Below, piece by piece: positions 1 through 5,520 of a stretch of 8,713 nucleotides of DNA. How positions within the stretch are numbered: position 1 is the stretch's first letter; each line of letters begins with the position of its first letter. The stretch comes from Candidatus Poribacteria bacterium (GTDB lineage Bacteria; Poribacteria; WGA-4E; WGA-3G). The position numbers and the translations under genes were made by a program. The stretch lies in contig VXXH01000560.1 in assembly GCA_009835515.1 (NCBI GenBank), forward strand, positions 1 to 8,713, read 5' to 3'. The notes beneath the pieces are model-generated. The model did not search any database. It saw only the letters and a list, made by a program, of their open reading frames with translations, and had not been told where the DNA came from.

Positions 1-191
1 TCATTGAGGGCATTCTTGAATCGTTGGAGTTTCGGTTTTCCGCCCGAGGCGTGGAAGAACTGAAGTCGATACTTGAAGGTGTCGAAACGCTGCAGCGTCT
101 CAAGGAACTACGTCGTGAAGCGTTGGGAGCAGATAGCCTTGAAATGTTTAGGCAGATGCTGCAGGAAAATGAAGACCAAAGCGATCAATAG
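1..191 (+). CDS. C-terminal end of an Rpn/DUF4351-like putative nuclease-transposase protein (partial)
   Basis: An open frame (codons beginning at base 3) runs in from the left edge and stops at TAG 189-191, giving about 62 residues. It is rich in Leu, Glu and Arg and looks helical, with segments such as ILESLEFRF, LQRLKELRREALGADSL and EMFRQML. This pattern (a short helix ending in RF, a spacer, then a 'RLKEL...AL.A.SLE.F' helix) is what I know from the tails of Rpn/PD-(D/E)XK 'putative transposase' and DUF4351 proteins. The catalytic domain would lie upstream, outside the window, so the family call rests on the tail alone and is tentative. That the frame codes is likely from its composition. 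The next gene on the same strand starts about 100 bases further on; no clear terminator separates them. Confidence 0.55.
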   Translation, partial: IEGILESLEFRFSARGVEELKSILEGVETLQRLKELRREALGADSLEMFRQMLQENEDQSDQ

Positions 192-292
192 CAAGCAGTG
201 CACCGTTCTTCTCAAAAGTTCGCGACGCTGTCAAAAATCGCCTGTTAAACACATGCACACTGCCGTATGAAAGAGAGGAAGCCCTACGCGAT

Positions 293-2239
293 TTGAAAAG
301 CGAATTGACTTCAGCACCTTATAGATTCAAAGTACTTCCCGAAGAACATAGTCGAAACATTAAGTTTGGCGCGTCATGGCGAGCGATTCTACTCGGCGCG
401 CTCCTTATTATCCCGAACATGTACTGGATTCTGGACTCTGCCGGGCAAGGGTATCCGACGACTATTTCTCTCTATTTTAACGTCATTTTCTGCGTTTTTG
501 TTATTACGGGTGTTAACCTTGTCTTGGGACGGGTAGCCCCTGGGATCGCTATGCAACAGGGCGAGTTGCTGACGGTTTACGTCATGCTGGCGATTGCGTC
601 TTCGCTGGCGGGCCACGATGTACTTCGCGTCCTGATTCCGATGATTCCGTATGCGTTCTGGTACGCAACGCCGGAAAATGACTGGGCAGACCTGTTTCAT
701 CGGTATATCCCGGATTGGATGGCTGTTAAGGAGAGGCTTTTTTTAACGGAGTATTATCGCGGTGAGACAACGCTCTACGAATGGGAAACTGTCCAAGGTT
801 GGCTGACGACAACAGTCGCTTGGGGCGGTTTCCTCTGCGTGATGGTGTTCCTGATGGTGTGTATCAACAGTCTCGTGCGGAAGCAGTGGACGGAACACGA
901 GAAACTGAGTTACCCGATTATCCAATTGCCGCTTGAATTGACAAGCGGTGGTAGAACGAACTTGTTGACAAATAAAATGATGTGGCTTGGATTCGGGATT
1001 GCTGGGGCAATTGACATTCTTAATGGACTTCACTATCTTTATCCGAGTGTGCCGAGTTTGGGCGGTAGGCTCTACGATTTGCGTCCGTTCTTTACACAGA
1101 AACCGTGGAGTGCAGTGGGTTGGACCCCTATTGCTGTCTTTCCGTTTGCGGTGGGCATCGCTTTTTTTATCCCGCTTGACCTGTCGTTTTCATGCTGGTT
1201 TTTCTATCTTTTTTGGAAGGTAGAGCGCGTCTTTGGGGATGCCTTAGGCGTGCGGGGTATGCCAAATTTCCCGTTCACGGATGAGCAATCTTTCGGTGCA
1301 TATCTCGGCTTGTTTGTTATTGCTATTGTCGCGACGCGAAAGCATCTTGCACAAGTTGGACGTAAGTTATTTAGAAACGACCCGCGTGTTGACGATTCAG
1401 ATGAACCGATGTCTTATCGAGTCACGGTGTTAGGGCTGATCGCAAGTCTTATCTTTATCGTCGGGTTCTGTAAAACAGCGGGTATGTCTGTCTGGGCGAT
1501 CCTCGTGTTTTTCGGCATCTATTATGCGATTTCTACCGCGGTAACCCGAATGCGTGCGGAACTCGGTTCGCCGGTACATGATCTGCACTTTATTGGTCCT
1601 GATGAGATGATGCCCCGTATTTTTGGGACACGACTGCTCGGTCCACACAATTTGACGATAATGGCATATCTTTTCTTTTTCAATCGTGCCTACCGCGGGC
1701 ACCCGATGCCGCACATTTTGGAGGGATTCAAATTAGCGGAACGTACCGGAATTTCTAATAGACGCTTATTAATCGCGATGTGCATTGCGATTGTTATCGG
1801 TACATTCGCTTCATTCTGGGCATTCTATCATATCTCTTACATTGAAGGCGCACGTGATTGGTTCGCGGGGCGACCTTTCAACCGGCTCCAAAGTTGGTTA
1901 ACTTCGCCGAGAGCACCAGACGTGCCAGCGATTGTTGCAATGTGTGTCGGGTTCCTGATTACCGGTTTCTTGATGGTAATGCGGATGCGACTCTTTTGGT
2001 GGCCCTTTCATCCGGCTGGATTTGCAATCTCCAGCAGCTGGTCGATGAACGTGTTTTGGTTTTCGATCTTGGTGAGTTCCGTCATCAAATGGATAGTTCT
2101 TCGGCACGGGGGTGTAAGCGCACACCGAAAACTTATTCCGTTCTTTCTCGGTCTAATCTTAGGTGAATTTATCGTGGGTAGCGTGTGGAGCCTCATTGGG
2201 ATTACGACGAACCAACCGATGTACCGGTTCTTATTTTAA
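293..2239 (+). CDS. DUF6785/DUF6784-type multi-spanning membrane protein, function unknown
   Basis: A 648-residue integral membrane protein. About 12-14 hydrophobic segments can be seen, roughly at residues 28-48, 58-80, 92-123, 172-194, 228-248, 278-307, 333-347, 375-393, 398-415, 492-513, 543-564, 582-603 and 613-636. Conserved-looking polar motifs sit between them: EHEKLSYPIIQLPLELT (201-217), RAELGSPVHDLHF (421-433), FNRAYRGHPMPHILEGFK (463-480) and WWPFHPAGF (569-577). These motifs and the length fit the DUF6785 family with its C-terminal DUF6784 part, as I recall it from Poribacteria, Planctomycetes and Verrucomicrobia. A transporter role is plausible from topology, but no substrate can be named. 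The TTG start at 293 follows a purine stretch (AAGAGAGGAA, 271-280) at a rather long 12-base gap. The frame stays open upstream to 173 without an ATG or GTG. The gene ends facing the GNAT gene. Confidence 0.85.
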   Translation: MKSELTSAPYRFKVLPEEHSRNIKFGASWRAILLGALLIIPNMYWILDSAGQGYPTTISLYFNVIFCVFVITGVNLVLGRVAPGIAMQQGELLTVYVMLAIASSLAGHDVLRVLIPMIPYAFWYATPENDWADLFHRYIPDWMAVKERLFLTEYYRGETTLYEWETVQGWLTTTVAWGGFLCVMVFLMVCINSLVRKQWTEHEKLSYPIIQLPLELTSGGRTNLLTNKMMWLGFGIAGAIDILNGLHYLYPSVPSLGGRLYDLRPFFTQKPWSAVGWTPIAVFPFAVGIAFFIPLDLSFSCWFFYLFWKVERVFGDALGVRGMPNFPFTDEQSFGAYLGLFVIAIVATRKHLAQVGRKLFRNDPRVDDSDEPMSYRVTVLGLIASLIFIVGFCKTAGMSVWAILVFFGIYYAISTAVTRMRAELGSPVHDLHFIGPDEMMPRIFGTRLLGPHNLTIMAYLFFFNRAYRGHPMPHILEGFKLAERTGISNRRLLIAMCIAIVIGTFASFWAFYHISYIEGARDWFAGRPFNRLQSWLTSPRAPDVPAIVAMCVGFLITGFLMVMRMRLFWWPFHPAGFAISSSWSMNVFWFSILVSSVIKWIVLRHGGVSAHRKLIPFFLGLILGEFIVGSVWSLIGITTNQPMYRFLF

Positions 2240-2325
2240 AGTAAGTTCGTTTTAAAGTTTGAATGGACGGCCATCAAATGCCACAAGCAAACAGCCGGTG
2301 CTACTTTTCTTGAGTATCGCGCGAT

Positions 2326-2808
2326 TTATTTCGCCTTCGGTTTCGATAGCGGTTGAATGTAATGAATTTGCCTTGCAATTTCTGTGAAACCCATGGTTGG
2401 ATAAAAGCTTGTACCTACGGGATTCTGCTCCAAAGTTTCAATGCGAGCATAAAGCATCCCTTCCGACTGCAGGTACGCTAACGCTTTTTCAATCAGTTGT
2501 CTGCCGATACCGCGGCGTTGAAATTGTGGTAGAACAGCGAGGTTCGGAATACCACCAATCCGAGTTGCGTGATTAATTCGGGTTGTGATGTAACCAGCGA
2601 TCTTGCTGTCCACTTCTGCCACAAAAACCCCGTCTGGGTTTGCTGCTGTATCGTCATCGATATGGGACATTTTGCGTTCTTTCCAGTCCATATCAGCAAT
2701 ACGTCCAAATCGGTCTTCAATATTTTTGTCTATAGATACTTTCTCGAAACAGATAGCAGTGATCTGTCGAAGGGTTTGCAGGTCGCTCGGTTTATAGTTT
2801 CGGATCAT
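2326..2808 (-). CDS. GNAT-family N-acetyltransferase
   Basis: A 160-residue single-domain protein, the normal size for a stand-alone GNAT enzyme that moves an acetyl group from acetyl-CoA to an amine. The N-terminal part (MIRNYKPSDLQTLRQI) is the usual first strand and helix. VFVAEVDSKIAGYI (61-74) is the central hairpin. Motif A is clear: NLAVLPQFQRRGIGRQLIEK (89-108), with the acetyl-CoA pyrophosphate loop Q97-x-x-G100-x-G102. Motif B is NPVGTSFYPTMGF (129-141). The substrate cannot be read from sequence; it could be a protein N-terminus, an antibiotic-like amine or a metabolite. The ATG start at 2808 has only a weak A-rich upstream (AAAAAG) and no strong Shine-Dalgarno. It is transcribed divergently from trpD and convergently with the membrane-protein gene, so it is probably a single-gene unit. 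I saw no convincing promoter for it. Confidence 0.9.
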   Translation of the reverse strand: MIRNYKPSDLQTLRQITAICFEKVSIDKNIEDRFGRIADMDWKERKMSHIDDDTAANPDGVFVAEVDSKIAGYITTRINHATRIGGIPNLAVLPQFQRRGIGRQLIEKALAYLQSEGMLYARIETLEQNPVGTSFYPTMGFTEIARQIHYIQPLSKPKAK

Positions 2809-2904
2809 CTTTTTGTTTCTTTTTATAAGGTTGTGCTATAAAGGAACTGCTTTTTTATCTCAGACGCGCCTTGATATGTTATACTATCTGAGGATAAATT
2901 ACAA

Positions 2905-3030
2905 CAGGACTTACGCAAGGCGCAATGAATTGCGCTACTACGAACCGGCCTACTTTTGAGAAACACACGTTCTTCCTAAAGTGTATCTGTTTGTAGTAAG
3001 GCGATTCATCGCCTGTCTGTGTAAGTCCAG
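2905..3030. mobile_element. MITE-like 126-bp near-palindromic element with 5-bp target duplication
   Basis: The ends are inverted: CAGGACTTAC (2905-2914) on the left, and GTAAGTCCAG (3021-3030) on the right, which reads CTGGACTTAC in reverse complement (9 of 10 match). Directly outside lie TACAA (2900-2904) and TACAA (3031-3035), a perfect 5-bp direct repeat as left by many transposases. The arms stay alignable inward for about 50 bases, including ACTAC (2937-2941) against GTAGT (2993-2997). Each arm also contains its own perfect 7-bp hairpin with a 2-base loop (2920-2935 and 2999-3014). No believable gene lies inside, so it would depend on a transposase elsewhere. It sits in the gap between the divergent GNAT gene and trpD, ending 36 bases upstream of the trpD -35 box and leaving that promoter intact. 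A REP-like or transcribed structured element is the alternative. Confidence 0.7.
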
Positions 3031-3066
3031 TACAAGTTTCTTCTGGATTGAATTCAGATGTCGTTC

Positions 3067-3095
3067 TTGAAAGATCGGAGAGCATTTGCTATAAT
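3067..3095 (+). promoter_or_regulatory. sigma70-type promoter for trpD-trpC
   Basis: TTGAAA (3067-3072) matches the -35 consensus in 4 of 6 bases. A 17-base spacer separates it from a perfect TATAAT (3090-3095). Transcription would begin near 3102, leaving a leader of only about 25 bases before the GTG start. There is no room for a trp-type attenuator with leader peptide, so control, if any, would have to act at initiation. The assignment is by motif and position only. Confidence 0.75.
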
Positions 3096-3112
3096 TGTAA
3101 GCATCATATTTT

Positions 3113-3119
3113 GAGGAGG
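3113..3119 (+). promoter_or_regulatory. Shine-Dalgarno site of trpD
   Basis: GAGGAGG lies 8 bases before GTG 3128-3130. It is a near-perfect anti-16S match and fixes the GTG as the trpD start. It is the strongest ribosome-binding site I see in the window. Confidence 0.8.
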
Positions 3120-3127
3120 AATACTGC

Positions 3128-4138
3128 GTGATTCGAGAAGCGATTCAGCAAGTTATGGCAGGGAAAGCCTTAACCGAAACTGAGATGATTGAGACGATGA
3201 ACGAGATCATGGAAGGTGAGACGACAGACGCGCAGATCGCCTGTTTTCTTACGGCTTTGCGGCTTAAAGGTGAGACAATAGAGGAGATTACGGGTGCAGC
3301 GCGCGTCATGCGTGATAAAGCCACGCCTGTCCGAACAAAACATGCATTGGTTGTTGACACGTGTAGCACAGGTGGCACAGGACTGAGTCTTTTTAATATC
3401 TCGACGACTTCTGCCTTTGTCGTCGCGGGGGCGGGTGTGCCGGTCGCAAAGCACGGAAACCGCGGCGTAACACGGCAGAGCGGTAGTGCGAATGTACTGA
3501 TGGCATTGGATGTGAATATTGAGATTAGTCCTGAACATGTTGGACAATGCATCGACGAAGTCGGTATCGGCTTTCTGTTTGCGCCAGCACTGCACGGTGC
3601 GATGAAATATGCCATCGGGCCGCGGCGGGAGATTGGTATCCGAACCATTTTTAATGCCTTGGGTCCACTGACGAATCCGGCTGGCGCGCAGGCGCAAGTG
3701 CTTGGGGTTTATGCACCGGAACTCACTGAAACTCACGCAAATGTTTTAAATAATCTTGGCTGCAAACACGCCTTTGTCGTACATGGAGATGACGGTTTGG
3801 ATGAAATCACTACGGCAACGACCACGCGTGTCTCGGAGCTGCAGCACGACACTGTCAAGACGTATACACTTGATGCAACGGCGTTCGGAATCCCGAAAGC
3901 GGAGCCTGCCGCGCTCTTAGGGGGTAGCCCTGAAGAAAACGCTGAGATTACAGTTAATATTTTGAGCGGTGAAAAGGGACCCAAGCGCGATATTGTTGTG
4001 CTAAACGCTGGTGCCGCGATTGTTGCGGGTGGGAAAGCAGAAAGTCTTGATATGGGTATTGAACTTGCATCAGAATCTATTGATTCAGGCGAAGCACTCG
4101 CGAAGTTAGAAGGACTCAAGACAGCTTCAAACAATTAA
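3128..4138 (+). CDS. trpD: anthranilate phosphoribosyltransferase
   Basis: A 336-residue protein (family norm about 330-345). It joins anthranilate to PRPP to give phosphoribosyl-anthranilate, the second step of tryptophan synthesis from chorismate, in the cytoplasm. The N-terminal helical domain (1-65) is followed by the phosphoribosyltransferase domain. VAKHGNR (106-112) and SGSANVLMALD (118-128) form the PRPP/anthranilate site. RREIGIRTIFNALGPLTNP (166-184) carries the anthranilate-contacting Arg. HGDDGLDEIT (219-228) carries the metal-binding pair D225-E226. One oddity: the PRPP loop, usually GTGGD, reads STGGT (80-84), so the Gly and the acidic residue are both replaced; the rest of the site looks sound. 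The GTG start is supported by GAGGAGG 8 bases upstream. trpC follows after 24 bases in the same transcription unit. No other trp gene lies in the window. Confidence 0.95.
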   Translation: MIREAIQQVMAGKALTETEMIETMNEIMEGETTDAQIACFLTALRLKGETIEEITGAARVMRDKATPVRTKHALVVDTCSTGGTGLSLFNISTTSAFVVAGAGVPVAKHGNRGVTRQSGSANVLMALDVNIEISPEHVGQCIDEVGIGFLFAPALHGAMKYAIGPRREIGIRTIFNALGPLTNPAGAQAQVLGVYAPELTETHANVLNNLGCKHAFVVHGDDGLDEITTATTTRVSELQHDTVKTYTLDATAFGIPKAEPAALLGGSPEENAEITVNILSGEKGPKRDIVVLNAGAAIVAGGKAESLDMGIELASESIDSGEALAKLEGLKTASNN

Positions 4139-4146
4139 ATTTTGCT

Positions 4147-4154
4147 GGGAGAGG
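4147..4154 (+). promoter_or_regulatory. Shine-Dalgarno site that sets the trpC start
   Basis: GGGAGAGG ends 8 bases before TTG 4163-4165. An earlier in-frame TTG at 4142 lies upstream of this site and has no site of its own. The later TTG also yields the usual family N-terminus (MILDTIIAHKRKELE), so it is preferred. Confidence 0.7.
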
Positions 4155-4162
4155 TTGACAGA

Positions 4163-4939
4163 TTGATACTCGACACAATCATTGCACATAAACGGAAAGA
4201 GTTGGAAACCGAACAGGCGCAAGTACCGCTTGTGGATCTGGAAGCGGAGGTCAAAAATCTTCCACCGACGCGAGATTTTCGTGATGCCATCGCAGGTAGC
4301 GATACCGTCAAACTTATTGCGGAGGTGAAAAAAAAGTCGCCCAGTAAAGGCATTATCCGCGAGGATTTCCATCCGGTGTCGATTGCCGAAACCTACGTCG
4401 AAAACGGGGCGGCTGCTATTTCTGTGCTTACAGATAAACATTTTTTTGCGGGGGAACTCGACTATCTACGCGCAATTCGCGACACTGTTGATGTGCCGCT
4501 GTTAAGGAAAGATTTCACGATTGATCCGTATCATATCTACCAAGCGCGTGTCGCTGGCGCGGATGCTGTCTTACTGATTGTTGCGGCGTTGACAGCATCA
4601 CAGTTGCGGACCTTTATGGGTATCGCAGCATCGTTGTCGCTGGCGTGTCTGGTGGAGGTACATACACCTGAAGAATTGGCGATTGCATTGGACGTGGATG
4701 CGCAGATTATCGGTATCAATAACCGTGATTTGCGTACATTTCACACAGACATTGCGACAACTTTTCGGTTACGTGAAGCGATCCCGGCGGATAAGGTTGT
4801 CGTGAGTGAAAGTGGTATCTACGCGCGTGAAGACGTAATGAAGCTGCAGGGAGCGGGTATTCATGCAATGCTTGTCGGCGAGTCGTTGATGCGGAGTCCT
4901 GATATTGGCGAACAGGTTCGACGACTTTTAAACTATTAA
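4163..4939 (+). CDS. trpC: indole-3-glycerol phosphate synthase
   Basis: A 258-residue (beta/alpha)8-barrel enzyme of normal length. It closes the ring of carboxyphenylamino-deoxyribulose phosphate, releasing CO2 and water, to give indole-3-glycerol phosphate. The usual catalytic residues, known from the Sulfolobus enzyme, can all be placed: E54 and K56 in KLIAEVKKKSPSKG (50-63), K116 in LRKDFTIDPYHI (114-125), E165 in CLVEVHTPEE (162-171), N186 in IGINNRDL (183-190) and E216 in VVSESGIYARED (213-224). The phosphate-binding end is GAGIHAMLVGESLMRS (230-245). It is downstream of trpD by 24 bases, under the same promoter, and chemically two steps after it; the intervening TrpF step is not encoded here. 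TTG 4163 is chosen over TTG 4142 because of its ribosome-binding site and the typical N-terminus. The gene ends at TAA before a possible terminator. Confidence 0.95.
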   Translation: MILDTIIAHKRKELETEQAQVPLVDLEAEVKNLPPTRDFRDAIAGSDTVKLIAEVKKKSPSKGIIREDFHPVSIAETYVENGAAAISVLTDKHFFAGELDYLRAIRDTVDVPLLRKDFTIDPYHIYQARVAGADAVLLIVAALTASQLRTFMGIAASLSLACLVEVHTPEELAIALDVDAQIIGINNRDLRTFHTDIATTFRLREAIPADKVVVSESGIYAREDVMKLQGAGIHAMLVGESLMRSPDIGEQVRRLLNY

Positions 4940-4984
4940 ATCTGGTCACCGTTCCACTTCGTTTCATTGAAGAAACACCCCAGC

Positions 4985-5023
4985 AAAAACCCCCTTCCCA
5001 GTAACGGGTGGGGACCCGGTTTT
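4985..5023. terminator. possible bidirectional terminator between trpC and the minus-strand operon
   Basis: C-run CCCCC-TT-CCC (4990-4999), loop AGTAAC, then GGG-T-GGGG (5006-5013) can fold into a GC stem with a small internal bulge. AAAAA (4985-4989) lies on the left and TTTT (5020-5023) on the right. The hairpin therefore has a T-run after it on the minus strand, and a looser one, 6 bases off, on the plus strand. It lies between two convergent units, where a shared terminator is expected. The imperfect stem keeps confidence low. Confidence 0.4.
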
Positions 5024-5033
5024 CGATTAATTC

Positions 5034-5064
5034 GATGCTTTTCTTAGGCAGTGGATGCTTTTCT
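5034..5064. repeat. short direct repeat, 11 bp at 20-bp spacing
   Basis: GATGCTTTTCT occurs at 5034-5044 and again at 5054-5064, in the gap just past the 3' end of the DUF523 gene. It is too short to name. Local duplication or slippage is the simplest reading. Confidence 0.5.
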
Positions 5065-5073
5065 CTAAGGGGA

Positions 5074-5511
5074 TTACATGGGAGTCACAGTAATACCGTG
5101 GCGTTTCAGGAGGGCAGTGGTTACGCCGTCGCCGGTTGTGAGTGTGCCTGAGAAAGTGCCGTCGTAGATGTCTCCGCACCCGCAGGATGGACTCCTTGCT
5201 TTGAGAATTACCTGCGTTGCCCCGTGTGATTGTGCAACCTGTAAGGCGTAGTGTGCGCCCTTCAAATATGCCGCAGTCACGTCTGTTCCATCAACAGTCA
5301 TAACTTTCGCCTTGCCGTTGAGAACATCATCGCCATCGCCGTCGACAATCTCTGCCGGAGGACGCGGTGTTGGCAACCCACCCGCCTCTTCCGGACAGAC
5401 GGGGATCAGATCGTCCGTCTCTTTCTGTTTTATCGCTAATTCGTTTCGGCTGTCGCCACCGTCGTATCGGCAGCGAACCCCCAGCAGACAGGCACTAATG
5501 ATGACTTTCAT
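5074..5511 (-). CDS. DUF523 family protein, TudS (2-thiouracil desulfurase)-like iron-sulfur protein
   Basis: A 145-residue protein, full length for DUF523. The family signatures are all present: ISACLLGVRCRYDGG (5-19), IPVCPEEAGGLPTPRPPAEI (36-55) and LKARSPSCGCGDIYDGTFS (103-121). The three cysteines C8, C39 and C110 match those that hold the [4Fe-4S] cluster in characterised TudS, which removes sulfur from 2-thiouracil; C14 and C112 are extra. Family membership is clear, but whether this copy acts on thiouracil, a thiolated nucleoside or something else is not known. Its ATG is 9 bases after the ligase stop codon, so it is probably the last gene of the TPR-ligase-DUF523 transcript. A hairpin at the ligase 3' end (5528-5552) precedes it and could lower its expression. 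No strong Shine-Dalgarno is visible. Confidence 0.9.
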   Translation of the reverse strand: MKVIISACLLGVRCRYDGGDSRNELAIKQKETDDLIPVCPEEAGGLPTPRPPAEIVDGDGDDVLNGKAKVMTVDGTDVTAAYLKGAHYALQVAQSHGATQVILKARSPSCGCGDIYDGTFSGTLTTGDGVTTALLKRHGITVTPM

Positions 5512-5520
5512 AATGTAAAG

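Noticed and set aside
73..270. 65-codon plus-strand frame at the left edge
   Set aside because: It overlaps, in another frame, the better-composed tail ending at 191; its Cys/Lys/Arg-rich product matches nothing known.
267..296. Nine-codon ORF (MKERKPYAI) whose TGA overlaps the TTG start of the membrane protein, as a leader peptide
   Set aside because: No ribosome-binding site precedes its ATG and nothing in its sequence suggests regulation; chance overlap is more likely.
2240..2325. Terminator between the membrane-protein and GNAT genes; repeated TTTTAAAGT at 2234 and 2251
   Set aside because: No stable hairpin with a T-run is visible, and the 9-bp repeat is AT-rich and short.
2879..3085. 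68-codon minus-strand frame across the intergenic gap
   Set aside because: It lies over the inverted-repeat element and the trpD promoter; its translation follows the repeat and not a protein family.
3096..3127. Trp attenuator or riboswitch ahead of trpD
   Set aside because: The predicted leader is about 25 bases, too short for a leader peptide, Trp codons or alternative hairpins.
3145..3736. Long minus-strand frames (167 and 188 codons) opposite trpD
   Set aside because: They are antisense shadows of a clear enzyme gene, with no family motifs.
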